From Rhizobium aethiopicum (GTDB lineage Bacteria > Pseudomonadota > Alphaproteobacteria > Rhizobiales > Rhizobiaceae), in contig NZ_JACIFV010000001.1 of assembly GCF_014197535.1 (NCBI RefSeq), forward strand, positions 1 through 64,000: a stretch of DNA of 64,000 nt, in the 5' to 3' direction. The first letter of the stretch is position 1; every line of letters begins with the position of its first letter. Under the pieces are notes generated by a model that was given only the letters and a program-made list of their open reading frames with translations, was not told the origin of the DNA and made no database searches. Of this stretch, positions 46,006-54,789 are shown piece after piece. Position numbers and translations under genes: made by a program.

Positions 46006-46800
46006 TCAGTCGGAACCGCTCGCAATGGCGTGCGACAGCGAAACTGCCGTGCGACGGTCGGCCTCATTGGCAACCGAGAAGGCCTGCTCCTGCAGCGCTT
46101 CCATCCAGCTGCAATCCTTGGGCTTGCAGCGGTCGAGAGCGGCAGTCATCAGCGCGAGACCGCGAGCCGTCTGGCCTTCGTCGAAAAGAATATTTCCGAA
46201 AATCGCCATGGCGCCGGGGTGGCCACTCTTGCGGGCCTGGTTCAACCATTTTTTCGCCTGCTGCGGGCTGGCATTGCCGCCTTCGCCGGCCAGCATCATC
46301 TGCGCCAGCTGAAACTGTGCTTCGGGAACGCCAAAGGTGGAGGCAACCTGAAAATAGAGCTGGCGCGCCTGAGTGAGATCGATCTTGACCGGGCTGCCGG
46401 CAATTCCATGCTTGTAGTAGTTGGCGAGCGAGAGGAGCGCGTTGACGAAGAAGCCGGTATCTTCCGAGCCGGGTTCGACACCCTGCTGGGCGATCTCACT
46501 GTAGATCTTAAAGGCTTCGAAATCGTCCTGGGTAACACCGTCGCCGTCGGCATACATGTTGGCGAGCGCCCAGCGCGAACCGGTATGGCCCTTTTCGGCG
46601 GCGTATTTGTAGGCTTCGACCGCCTCCTCTTTCTGTCCGTTTTTGTAGGCCTTGAAGCCGAACTTGAACAGATCGAAAGGACCGGACTCCTTGCTGACGT
46701 CGCTCTTGATGTCGAAAGCCTGAACCGGACCGGACAGCGATATTGCCATCCACATGCTCACCAGCATGAATTTGAACAGTTTGAACTCGGACGTTACCAT
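46006..46800 (-). CDS. exoR: Exopolysaccharide production negative regulator ExoR
   Basis: A 264-residue periplasmic Sel1-repeat protein. The signal peptide (about residues 1-28, ending GPVQA) is followed by FDIKSDVSKESGPFDLFKFGFKAYKNG, the typical ExoR start. Sel1-type repeats follow (AYKYAAEKGHTGSRWALANMYADGDG, ARQLYFQVASTFGVPEAQFQLAQMMLAGEGG, ALMTAALDR). In S. meliloti and Agrobacterium ExoR binds the sensor ExoS (ChvG) in the periplasm and holds it off; its proteolysis in acid releases the ExoS-ChvI response that raises exopolysaccharide and alters motility and symbiosis. The other ExoR pathway genes are not in the window. Confidence 0.93.
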   Translation of the reverse strand: MVTSEFKLFKFMLVSMWMAISLSGPVQAFDIKSDVSKESGPFDLFKFGFKAYKNGQKEEAVEAYKYAAEKGHTGSRWALANMYADGDGVTQDDFEAFKIYSEIAQQGVEPGSEDTGFFVNALLSLANYYKHGIAGSPVKIDLTQARQLYFQVASTFGVPEAQFQLAQMMLAGEGGNASPQQAKKWLNQARKSGHPGAMAIFGNILFDEGQTARGLALMTAALDRCKPKDCSWMEALQEQAFSVANEADRRTAVSLSHAIASGSD

Positions 46801-47471
46801 TTCAACCGATTTCTTTCGTTCATCGCGCGCAGCCGGCGCTGACGCCAGGCATACCGCGGATGTATTCTTTCGAGGCGAGCGATCCCGCGGCGAGCTCCAT
46901 GGCCCCTTTGCCCGCGTCGCATCCAGCCCATAGGCCTTTTCTCAAAGGCCGAATTTTCAGCACATCATTCAGGACCACCCGGCTCCCGGCACGGTCCGCC
47001 TGCAACCTTCTCGGCGCTCTTTCGACGGGCGCGCCATCCGCCTTCCCGCCTTTATCGCATTCGTAAATAGCAAATGTGACCAAACCGGTATCGACATCTG
47101 CCGTTAAGCTCGGCTGCCTGTTCGAACGGGCAGAGAACGACAGCAATGGATGGATAGATGGCATGATAGTGAGGTCGAATTTCTGGTCGCAATAGCCTTG
47201 TCCGGAAAGAAAAACGGCCGCAATCACGCGGCTGTCGCCACTTGCGCCGTACGATTTGCTGTTACCGGAAAAAAATCGATTCATGCTACTGATTACACGC
47301 ACCGTAAGTCTGCCATCACCTCGCCCGCAAATACCGCTGCGCTCTCTTTGTGGCGGGAAATGGACAAATTCACCCCATCGCCACCATACGCCATTCATCG
47401 TAAAAAACTGTTGCTGAATCGTCACAAAACGAGACCAGAAAATAATATGATTAATGGGCGCACATAAAGAA
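46801..47471. promoter_or_regulatory. Long intergenic region upstream of exoR
   Basis: This 670-nt stretch holds the promoter side of exoR and the terminator of the FadL-like gene at its far end. A 201-codon open frame on the - strand is present but has random composition, no ribosome site and no motif, so it is not called. No RNA gene is recognised. A long exoR leader or unseen small RNA is possible. Confidence 0.45.
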
Positions 47472-47492
47472 GAGCCCGGCAGTGCCGGGCTC
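47472..47492 (-). terminator. Terminator of the FadL-like gene
   Basis: Arms GAGCCCGGCA/TGCCGGGCTC around a single C are perfect; on the - strand TTCTTTATG follows. It is 23 nt from the gene's stop. Confidence 0.85.
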
Positions 47493-47514
47493 CTCTATTC
47501 TTCAAAACGTGGAA

Positions 47515-48762
47515 TTAAAACTTGATCTTTATGCTTGTCGACAGTGCAGCGACCAGATCATCGTCAAAGGAATAGGAGACATCATCTCCGTATGTGACGC
47601 CATTCCGGGTCACAGCACCAGACGAACCGCTCGTCAACACGCCCACGGCACCTGCAAAGCGCCATTCGATATGTTCTGTCGGCGTATAGGCCGCACCGAG
47701 ACCGAGCGTCCAGCTGTCTGTCTGCGCGCCATAGCCCTGGCTGGTGCCGCGATCCCATGTCAGGCTGACTGCACCGGCCCACTGTTCATTGAACTTATGG
47801 CCGACACCGCCGGAGATCGTCCAACCATCACGATAAAGAAGGTCGAGCGAAGTTAGACCACCCGCGGGGCAAGGCAAACCGTTGGTCGGGCAGAATGCTA
47901 CCGACTGCAGGACGCTCCAATTCGTCCATTTAACCGATCCGAATGCAAGCCAATCCGGAGCGATACCGCTTTGCAGCTTCAACTCCAGCGAATCCGGCGC
48001 TTCGGCGGAACCGGAAACAGGTGTGACTAAGCCCCCGTACAACGGCACAACCGGAACCTGACGGAGATCAACGGTCCCTGACAGGTCATCGTACTTGACG
48101 CGACTGTTATAGACGAGGCTCGCACGCATCGCATATTCCGGGATCTCGTAAGCGATGCCGGCGCGCCAGCCCCAACCGCTATCGTCGATATCCAGGCGAC
48201 CGACGCCGGTTCCAGTACCAAGCAGAAGCGGAAGCGTTGAAACCAGACGTTCCTTGAAGCCTTCGACTTCCTGATAAAAAGCGCCGCCAATGAAGCGAAG
48301 CTGCCCAGGGCCGACATCAAAACGATAGGAGCAGGTGCCGCCATAGTTGCGGGTTTTGATCTCTGTCTCAATGTTATCGTTGGCGCCTGCCCAGTTCACG
48401 CCGGGGTCGGTGTGCGCGCCGAAGGGCTCCGAATAGTCAACGAGGCAGTCGACTGCATCGCCAAAACCAGCCTTAAAACCAATATAGGGGATGGTGTAAT
48501 TTGAGGTATCGTCAGCCGTGTCTGGACGGCTGTTCAGATTGCCGCCTCCTGTCAGTATCGACGTATTCGTGTCCCGGACATCCTTCAGCTTGCGCTGCGG
48601 CGTGACGTAGGTCACGCCCGACTGAAACGAGAAAGGCGACGTATCGAACAGCTGATCGATGTTATAGCCGCCGCGCTCCAGGCCACCGGCAAAGGACGGC
48701 GAGGCAAGCCACGAAAGAAGAACGAGCGACGTTACGCTCTTGGAAAACATACGCGATGCCAT
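47515..48762 (-). CDS. Outer-membrane transport protein, OmpP1/FadL/TodX family
   Basis: A 415-residue beta-barrel precursor. Signal peptide residues 1-25 (SLVLLSWLASPSFA), then GGLERGGYNIDQLFD, VTYVTPQRKLKDVR, YIGFKAGFGDAVDCLVDYSEPFGAH and the closing strands ending STSIKIKF with aromatic C-terminus. These fit FadL-like long-chain fatty acid or hydrophobic solute channels. ATG 48762 has GGGGGAGACACA upstream; a longer frame to 48798 lacks the signal. A palindrome lies about 120 nt upstream. Substrate unknown. Confidence 0.87.
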   Translation of the reverse strand: MASRMFSKSVTSLVLLSWLASPSFAGGLERGGYNIDQLFDTSPFSFQSGVTYVTPQRKLKDVRDTNTSILTGGGNLNSRPDTADDTSNYTIPYIGFKAGFGDAVDCLVDYSEPFGAHTDPGVNWAGANDNIETEIKTRNYGGTCSYRFDVGPGQLRFIGGAFYQEVEGFKERLVSTLPLLLGTGTGVGRLDIDDSGWGWRAGIAYEIPEYAMRASLVYNSRVKYDDLSGTVDLRQVPVVPLYGGLVTPVSGSAEAPDSLELKLQSGIAPDWLAFGSVKWTNWSVLQSVAFCPTNGLPCPAGGLTSLDLLYRDGWTISGGVGHKFNEQWAGAVSLTWDRGTSQGYGAQTDSWTLGLGAAYTPTEHIEWRFAGAVGVLTSGSSGAVTRNGVTYGDDVSYSFDDDLVAALSTSIKIKF

Positions 48763-49102
48763 TGTGTCTCCCCCACTCCAGCAATTGATGTACGCCACTT
48801 TAGTAAGCGTCCGCTCGACATGGCAACGCGCCCCACGGCGGCGCTCCCAGGCATTGCAGTGGCTAACTTACGTAAAGAAATTGACGGACACGTCAAAAAA
48901 TCTGGTTAATAAAATATTATTCTAGAGCTATCGATTTTGAGGTGGGCTTTTGGGTTTTCATTCCAAACATTGCAGAAGCTGTATCAATCCGACAACAGTG
49001 ACAGTTTTCACCAAAAGGATAGTCGTAAAGCCAAAATCCACAGGCTCAGGGCCTCAAATCAGCCGCGCTCAAGACCGAATCAGGCTTGCCCCAGACGACA
49101 AA
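48763..49102. promoter_or_regulatory. AT-rich intergenic region upstream of the FadL-like gene
   Basis: No protein gene is supported. On the - strand it holds an AT-rich promoter area, the TTGACG...CGTCAA palindrome and, toward valS, ordinary spacer. The low GC contrasts with both neighbours. Confidence 0.4.
48881..48896. promoter_or_regulatory. Operator-like palindrome upstream of the FadL-like gene
   Basis: TTGACG-GACA-CGTCAA has perfect 6-bp arms. It lies 119-134 nt upstream of the start codon of the FadL-like gene and within an AT-rich run, so it could bind a repressor of that gene. The regulator is unknown. It could also include a -35 element (TTGACG). Confidence 0.4.
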
Positions 49103-49128
49103 AGACGCGCCCGAAGCGGGCGCGCCTT
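49100..49128 (-). terminator. Terminator of valS
   Basis: On the - strand AAAGGCGCGCCCG-CTT-CGGGCGCGTCTTTT forms a 10-bp GC-rich stem with T tail, 32 nt after the valS stop. Confidence 0.85.
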
Positions 49129-49159
49129 TGAAATAACTTACCAAAATCGGCGATGAAAT

Positions 49160-52003
49160 TTATCCGGCTTCGCTGACCCTGGAAAGCGCGGTTTTCAAGC
49201 TGGCGATCTGCCCCTTCAACTCATCGAGACGCTCGCGCTCGGCCTCAACCACCTCGGGATTGGCGTTGGCGACGAACTTCTCGTTGGAAAGCTTGCCATT
49301 GATGCGGGCGATTTCTCCGTCCATCTTGGCAATCGCCTTTTCCAGGCGGGCCTTTTCGGCAGCAAGGTCGATCAGATTGCCGAGCGGCAGGCAGACGGTG
49401 GCTTCGGCGACGACGATCTGGGCCGCGCCCTTCGGCGCATCGTCGGAGAGCAATATCGCTTCCACGCGGGCAAGCCGCTTGATGGCGGCGTCGTGGCGGA
49501 ACAGCCTTTCGCGCGTGAGATTGTTGGCCTTGACGACGACCAGCGGGGCGGTCGCCGACGGCGGCACGTTCATTTCGGCGCGCACGGAGCGGATGCCGGA
49601 GACGAGGTCGATCAGCCAGTTGATCTCGTCGGCGGCTGCGTTGTCGGCATAGGACGGCGCCGGCCATTCGGCATGGCAGACCAGCGTGTCGCGTTCCTTG
49701 CCTTCGCCTGCGGTATGCGCCCAGAGCTCTTCGGTCATGAAGGGCATGAAGGGATGCAAGAGCTTGTAGATCTCTTCGAGAATATAGGCGCTGCAGGCCT
49801 GGGCTTCGGCCTTGGCGCCCTCGTCCTCGCCGTTGAAGACCGGCTTCAGCAGCTCGAGATACCAGTCGCAGACTTCGTTCCAGATGAAACGGTAGAGCGC
49901 GCTGGCGGCATCGTTGAAGCGGAAGGCTTCAAGTGCCTCCGTAACGTCACGTTCCGTACGGGCAAGCTCCGTCAGGATCCAGCGGTTGATGGTGAGTTCG
50001 GCAGCCTCCGGCACGAAGTGCGGATCGCTCTTGGCACCGTTCATCTCGGCAAAACGCGTGGCGTTCCAGAGCTTGGTGCCGAAATTGCGGTAGCCGGCGA
50101 TGCGGGCCGGGTCGAGCTTCACATCGCGGCCCTGTGCGGCCATGATCGCCAGGGTGAAGCGCAGCGCATCGGCGCCGTATTCGTCGATCAGGTCCAGAGG
50201 GTCGATGACGTTGCCCTTCGACTTCGACATCTTCTGCCCGTTCTTATCGCGCACCAGTGCGTGAATATAGATCGTATGGAAGGGTTCGACGGGATCGCCA
50301 TTCTCGTCCTTCATGAAATGCAGGCCCATCTGCATCATGCGAACGACCCAGAAGGGGATGATATCGAAACCGGTGACGAGGACATTCGTCGGGTAGTAAC
50401 GCGCGAGTTCCGGCGTCTCGTCCGGCCAGCCGAGCGTCGAGAAAGGCCAGAGCGCAGAAGAGAACCAGGTGTCGAGCACGTCCTCGTCCCGCGTCAGGAT
50501 TTCGCCAGGCTTGAAGTTTTCGAGCAGGTCCTCGACATAGGCCTTCATTGGCCCCTCATGCGAGAGGTAATGCTGGATCGCCGCCTGCAGCGCCTCCTCC
50601 TCGGTCTTTTCGACGAAGACCTGACCATCGGGGCCGTACCAAGCGGGAATCTGATGGCCCCACCAGAGCTGGCGGGAGATACACCACGGTTCGATGTTCT
50701 CCAGCCAGTTGAAATAGGTGTTTTCCCAATTCCTGGGAATAAATCTGGTTCTTCCCTCGCGAACGGACTCCAGGGCAGGCTGCCCCAATGTCTTGTTGTC
50801 GACAAACCATTGTTCCGTCAGCCGCGGCTCGATCGGCACGCCGCCGCGGTCGCCATGCGGGACCATATGCTTGTGCGGTTCGATCTTGTCGACAAGGCCG
50901 GCCTCTTCGAAGATCTCGACGATGACCTTGCGCGCATAGAAACGGTCCTGCCCTTCCAGACGGTCCCAGGCGCCATGCAGCGCCGCCGGATTGTCGAGAC
51001 CTTCAAGGAAGTCTTCATTGTCCTTGATGGCAATGGTGCCATCGATATTCATGACGTTGATCGCCCGCAGCTTCGCGCGCTTGCCGACTTCAAAGTCGTT
51101 GAAATCATGGGCAGGTGTGATCTTCACCGCGCCTGTGCCGGCCGTCGGATCAGCATAGGAATCGGCGACGATCGGTATCCTGCGGCCGACGATCGGCAGG
51201 ATGACATGCTTGCCGATGATCGGCTTGTAACGCTCGTCTTCGGGGTTCACGGCAACGCCGGTATCGCCGAGCATCGTCTCCGGTCGCGTCGTGGCGACGA
51301 CGATATAGTCACGCGTCTCGAACTCAGTCGGCTTGCCTTCCTCGTCGAAGGCGATCGGATATTGATAGGTGACACCCGGCTCGAGCGGATAACGCAGATG
51401 CCAGAGATGGCCCTTCACCTCGTGTTGTTCGACCTCCATGTCGGAAATCGCCGTCAGAAGTTTTGGGTCCCAATTGACGAGGCGCTTGTCCTTGTAAATC
51501 AGGCCTTCCTTATAGAGCGTGACGAAAACCTCGAGAACGGCCTGCGACAGGCCTTCGTCCATGGTGAAGCGCTCACGTGACCAGTCGCAGGAGGCGCCGA
51601 GGCGCTTCAGCTGGTTGAAGATCAGGCCGCCCGATTCCGCCTTCCACTCCCAAATCTTGTCGATGAAGGCCTCGCGGCCCATCTCGCGGCGGCCCGGCAG
51701 CTGCTGCTCCATCAGCTTGCGCTCGACGACCATCTGGGTGGCGATGCCGGCGTGATCCATGCCCGGCTGCCAGAGCACGTCCTTGCCGCGCATGCGCTCG
51801 AAACGCACCATGATGTCCTGCAGCGTATTGTTGAGCGCGTGCCCCATATGGAGCGAACCGGTGACGTTTGGCGGCGGGATCACGATGGTGAAGGTCTCGG
51901 CCCCCGGTTTGGCGTTCGCGCCGGCGCGGAAGGCATCCGCCTCATCCCATTTCGCGGCGATTTTGGGTTCGACGGCAGCGGAATCATAGGTCTTGTCGAG
52001 CAT
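49160..52003 (-). CDS. valS: Valine--tRNA ligase
   Basis: A 947-residue class I synthetase. HIGH-type HMGH at residues 52-55 (PPPNVTGSLHMGHALNNT), KMSKSKG (DKNGQKMSKSKGNVIDPLD) in the second half, the editing domain between, and the C-terminal coiled-coil arm (EKARLEKAIAKMDGEIARI) that holds tRNA-Val. Full length. popZ is on the same strand upstream with its own terminator between. Confidence 0.97.
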   Translation of the reverse strand: MLDKTYDSAAVEPKIAAKWDEADAFRAGANAKPGAETFTIVIPPPNVTGSLHMGHALNNTLQDIMVRFERMRGKDVLWQPGMDHAGIATQMVVERKLMEQQLPGRREMGREAFIDKIWEWKAESGGLIFNQLKRLGASCDWSRERFTMDEGLSQAVLEVFVTLYKEGLIYKDKRLVNWDPKLLTAISDMEVEQHEVKGHLWHLRYPLEPGVTYQYPIAFDEEGKPTEFETRDYIVVATTRPETMLGDTGVAVNPEDERYKPIIGKHVILPIVGRRIPIVADSYADPTAGTGAVKITPAHDFNDFEVGKRAKLRAINVMNIDGTIAIKDNEDFLEGLDNPAALHGAWDRLEGQDRFYARKVIVEIFEEAGLVDKIEPHKHMVPHGDRGGVPIEPRLTEQWFVDNKTLGQPALESVREGRTRFIPRNWENTYFNWLENIEPWCISRQLWWGHQIPAWYGPDGQVFVEKTEEEALQAAIQHYLSHEGPMKAYVEDLLENFKPGEILTRDEDVLDTWFSSALWPFSTLGWPDETPELARYYPTNVLVTGFDIIPFWVVRMMQMGLHFMKDENGDPVEPFHTIYIHALVRDKNGQKMSKSKGNVIDPLDLIDEYGADALRFTLAIMAAQGRDVKLDPARIAGYRNFGTKLWNATRFAEMNGAKSDPHFVPEAAELTINRWILTELARTERDVTEALEAFRFNDAASALYRFIWNEVCDWYLELLKPVFNGEDEGAKAEAQACSAYILEEIYKLLHPFMPFMTEELWAHTAGEGKERDTLVCHAEWPAPSYADNAAADEINWLIDLVSGIRSVRAEMNVPPSATAPLVVVKANNLTRERLFRHDAAIKRLARVEAILLSDDAPKGAAQIVVAEATVCLPLGNLIDLAAEKARLEKAIAKMDGEIARINGKLSNEKFVANANPEVVEAERERLDELKGQIASLKTALSRVSEAG

Positions 52004-52070
52004 TTTCTGACCAATTTCGAGGTTCGAGGATGGGGGGTTGTAAATAGGATGGCCACGGCCAAGTCAATAA

Positions 52071-52102
52071 AAAAGCCGCCCCGGAGACCGGAGCGGCTTT
52101 TC
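52071..52102 (-). terminator. Terminator of popZ
   Basis: On the - strand AAAAGCCGCTCCGGTCTCCG folds back on GGGGCGGCTTTTTT, with a T tail, directly after the popZ stop. Confidence 0.85.
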
Positions 52103-52120
52103 CAGGAAAAAACAATCCGA

Positions 52121-52990
52121 TCAGCGGCGCGGGCCGCGCGCCACGCGCTCGATTTCCTCGCGCACCAGCCGTTCGACCAGCGTCGGCAGATTATCGTCAA
52201 GCCATTCGCGCAGCATCGGGCGCAGCATGTCCTCGGCAATCTCGTCCAGCGACCGACGCTCGGCACCGTCGATCGCCGCGGCAAGCTCCTCGAAGGAGCG
52301 GCTGATCTGCAGACCGGCATCTTCCGAAAGCAGCGCCGGCTGGACCTCCTCGACAACGCTCGGCAGGAAACGCTCGGTCGACGAAGGAGCGGGCTCCAAA
52401 GCCGGTGGCGCAGTTTCGGCGGCAGCAGCGGCTTGCTCGGCGACGGCGACACGCGGTGTTTCGGCAAGCGTCGGTTCTGCCGGCTGTTGGACGGGAACAG
52501 AGGAAACGGGTGCTGCGGCAGCGGCAAAAACGGGCTGTGTCGGCTGCGGCTGTGGACTTGCAGCGCGCGGGGGCTCCGGCATGACGGCCGGCTGCGGCTC
52601 CGGCTGGCGGAAGCCGCTCGGAATTTCGCGCAAGGCTTGACCGGCCTGCACGGCGCTGCGCTCGGAGGCGGCGCGCACGCGGGCTGCGACATCGGCAAGC
52701 GACAGCGCGCGGGCCGGCGCTTCGGTCTCAGGGGTGCCGGCCGAATTGGCGGCGACGAAACGCGGATCGGAAGAGCGCATGGCCGGTTCGGGAAACTCCA
52801 CGCCGGCATAGGTGTCATCCACCGTCAGATGGATTTCGGAACCGTTTTCGTCGTCGTCGGCGCCGTAAACCGGCGGCACGGAAGCTGAAATCGCCTTGCC
52901 GGCGCCGGGTTCATTGCTTTCGATGATCTGGCGGATGGAGGCCAGAATTTCTTCCATGGACGGTTCACGCGCTACACTTGGCTGAGCCAT
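52121..52990 (-). CDS. popZ: Polar organizing protein PopZ-like (DUF2497)
   Basis: A 289-residue protein with the DUF2497/PopZ plan: a short N-terminal helix (SVAREPSMEEILASIRQIIES), a long Pro/Ala/Glu-rich disordered middle, and the C-terminal oligomer helix DMLRPMLREWLDDNLPTLVER and LVREEIERVARG. PopZ forms a polar matrix that anchors ParB-centromere and regulators in Caulobacter; in Agrobacterium it marks the growing pole. It stands between valS and a Pcm-like gene. Confidence 0.9.
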   Translation of the reverse strand: MAQPSVAREPSMEEILASIRQIIESNEPGAGKAISASVPPVYGADDDENGSEIHLTVDDTYAGVEFPEPAMRSSDPRFVAANSAGTPETEAPARALSLADVAARVRAASERSAVQAGQALREIPSGFRQPEPQPAVMPEPPRAASPQPQPTQPVFAAAAAPVSSVPVQQPAEPTLAETPRVAVAEQAAAAAETAPPALEPAPSSTERFLPSVVEEVQPALLSEDAGLQISRSFEELAAAIDGAERRSLDEIAEDMLRPMLREWLDDNLPTLVERLVREEIERVARGPRR

Positions 52991-53203
52991 ATCTATCCCC
53001 GTTATTCCAACACAACGATCGGACGGTGTGGAGCGTTCATCCGAATCACCACGACCTTAGAATACCCCAGACGCGAAAAAAATCATCGCGAATCAATTGA
53101 ATGCGGCCATGCACAGTTTTGTTACCCACTGCTTGCCGCCGGCATTCGGAGACGACAGCGTCAGAATAAATGATGTTTGTGAAGGCTTTTCCGCAGCACG
53201 GAC

Positions 53204-53230
53204 AAAAACGGGCGCAAAAGGCGCCCGTCA
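53204..53230 (-). terminator. Terminator of the second Pcm-like gene
   Basis: On the - strand GACGGGCGCC-TTTT-GCGCCCGTTTTTG is a good stem with T tail, 26 nt after the gene's stop. Confidence 0.88.
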
Positions 53231-53255
53231 CTCGAATTGAACAGAGAGAACCGCG

Positions 53256-53921
53256 TCAGAAAACGAATTCGCGCGCCTTGGCGAAACCCGGCAGCGGCTT
53301 GACCGAAGCGTTGAAGAAGACGTTTTCCGAGATGGCGCCGCGCTCGGCGACGAAGACCTTGGCACGAGCGGCATTGCCGTGCCCTTCGACGGTGACCAGA
53401 CGGCCGCCATCGCGCAACTGCCCGAGAAGAGCGGCCGGAACCTCCTCGACAGCGCCGTTGACGAAGATCAGATCATAGGGGGCGCCGGCGGCGTAGCCCT
53501 TTTCGAGGGGGCCGGTCACAACCTCGACCTTGCCGTAGCCGGCAAGCTTTGCCTTCGCTTCGGCAGCCAGCGCCTCGTCGCATTCGAGCGCGATGACCGA
53601 GCCGGCGATGATCGACAGCAGCGCCGATGTATATCCCGTGCCGCACCCGACCTCGAGCACGAAATCGTCTTTGCCGATGGCGGCCAGCTGCAGCAGCTTG
53701 GCAAGCGGAGAGGCCTCCATCAGGAAGCGGGCCGGCTTGCCCGGTGCGGCGGCCGATATTTCGACGTCGTTGTCGATATAGGCGAGCAGCTTTGACTTCT
53801 CCGGCACGAAAGTCTCGCGCGGCACGGTGAGAAAAGCCGTCAGCACGGAATGCGAGGTAACATCCGTCGTGCGGATTTGGGTGTCGACCATCTTTGCGCG
53901 CGCTGCTTCGAAATCCATCAT
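53256..53921 (-). CDS. Protein-L-isoaspartate O-methyltransferase-family protein
   Basis: A 221-residue SAM methyltransferase of the Pcm fold but of a separate branch: RAKMVDTQIRTTDVTSHSV at the start, EVGCGTGYTSALLSIIAG as SAM motif I, VEVVTGPLEKGYAAGAPYD and FVNGAVEEVPAALLGQL. The length is right. The substrate may not be isoaspartate, as the active region differs from the surE-linked copy. Start ATG 53921 (or 53918). It is the last gene before the tRNA-Cys islet. Confidence 0.82.
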   Translation of the reverse strand: MMDFEAARAKMVDTQIRTTDVTSHSVLTAFLTVPRETFVPEKSKLLAYIDNDVEISAAAPGKPARFLMEASPLAKLLQLAAIGKDDFVLEVGCGTGYTSALLSIIAGSVIALECDEALAAEAKAKLAGYGKVEVVTGPLEKGYAAGAPYDLIFVNGAVEEVPAALLGQLRDGGRLVTVEGHGNAARAKVFVAERGAISENVFFNASVKPLPGFAKAREFVF

Positions 53922-54125
53922 GTCCTCTCGCTCTTAAAAAGCGGTTCCTGTCCCTCGTCTCTTAATCTCCGCCACGGATGCTTTCAAGGCTTGGCAGCGG
54001 TCGGCGAAAAGAATCCGCCAGTCGGCTCTTTCGCGCCACAGGAGGGCAAGGGCAGCAACGCAAGCGTGGAACGCCCTGCCCCTTCATGTTATGATTTGCA
54101 GCGGAGGGAATAGGAGGAGCAGGCC
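53922..54125. other. Spacer between Pcm-like gene and the small membrane ORF
   Basis: No gene is supported in this 200 nt. It carries the promoter side of the Pcm-like gene. Confidence 0.4.
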
Positions 54126-54227
54126 ATGTCTGCGATTTTCGAATATTTCACCCTATTCGATTTCCTTATCGTCGCAGCGCTCGTCGGCATCTTCTGCTGC
54201 GGGCTGCTGGACGGTGAAACGACCTGA
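54126..54227 (+). CDS. Small membrane protein, 33 aa
   Basis: ATG 54126 is preceded by AGGAGGAGCAGGCC, one of the strongest ribosome sites in the window. The 33 residues (FEYFTLFDFLIVAALVGIFC, then CGLLDGETT) form one clear membrane segment with a short charged tail. Small single-pass proteins of this kind often tune transporters or stress complexes, but no family is recognised. It is just outside the att-like repeat, so it may belong to the core. Confidence 0.65.
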   Translation: MSAIFEYFTLFDFLIVAALVGIFCCGLLDGETT

Positions 54228-54474
54228 GGAAATCGAGCGCCGAAGCAACTCCGGCGCGACTTGCATGGAGCCCACGACAATCCGCGCGGGCGACGGAGGT
54301 CGTGTGCGCTTGCTTGTAAAATAGTGTGCGGCAGCCACCTCGAAAATCAGCGAGATTTCGCAACTCTTTTAGCAGTCATGAGGAGAAATTGGCTGGCTCG
54401 CCCGGAATTGGCAAACTGAGTGATTTCAATCAGGTGCGGCGTCCACTGCCATACTTTGTTTGAAATAATTTCCA
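54228..54474. other. Spacer holding the distal att-like repeat
   Basis: No gene is supported. The 22-nt copy of the tRNA-Cys 3' region is at 54389-54410. From here GC content drops and gene density falls. Confidence 0.4.
54389..54410. repeat. att-like repeat, distal copy of the tRNA-Cys 3' region
   Basis: TTGGCTGGCTCGCCCGGAATTG matches 58397-58418 at 19 of 22 bases, including an unbroken 14-base match (CTCGCCCGGAATTG). The match continues loosely upstream (GGAGAA.TT). It runs through the CCA end, acceptor and T arm of tRNA-Cys, the place many tyrosine recombinases use. Confidence 0.6.
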
Positions 54475-54729
54475 TTGAATTTCAACGGGCGCTGCCACAC
54501 CCTGCCACACCTTATCGCTCACGATGGAGCATCCCATATCGAAAAGTTGAAAGCTAAGCAGGAACAGCTTTTCGACGGCGACCCTGACCTGGCGATGCTT
54601 CTCGACAATGTGGCTGCCATTCTATCCGAGCACGCGGCCGTGATGGCTGACAACATCGCGGACATGGAAGATAACGAAGAGCAGTTGGGTTGGGGTCAAG
54701 GCAGCAAGCCTCAATCGGGTGGTGGGTAG
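54475..54729 (+). CDS. Hypothetical protein, 84 aa (uncertain)
   Basis: A frame from a TTG at 54475 with an acidic helical C-terminal half (LLDNVAAILSEHAAVMADNIADM, EDNEEQLGW). The 5' end contains the tandem CTGCCACACC repeat, so the true start may be internal; no good ribosome site is seen. The helical end looks protein-like. No family is recognised. It lies in the tRNA-Cys islet. Confidence 0.35.
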   Translation: MNFNGRCHTLPHLIAHDGASHIEKLKAKQEQLFDGDPDLAMLLDNVAAILSEHAAVMADNIADMEDNEEQLGWGQGSKPQSGGG

Positions 54730-54789
54730 CGAGAAACTGCCGTAGCAGTCAGCGCGCCGAGTCTTTGCACTGCGAGGAACATAACTTCC

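Noticed and set aside
46820..47425. 201-codon - strand frame upstream of exoR
   Set aside because: No ribosome site, no motif, random composition; kept as non-coding spacer.
49493..51580. 695-codon + strand open frame opposite valS
   Set aside because: Antisense shadow of a conserved synthetase; no motif or ribosome site.
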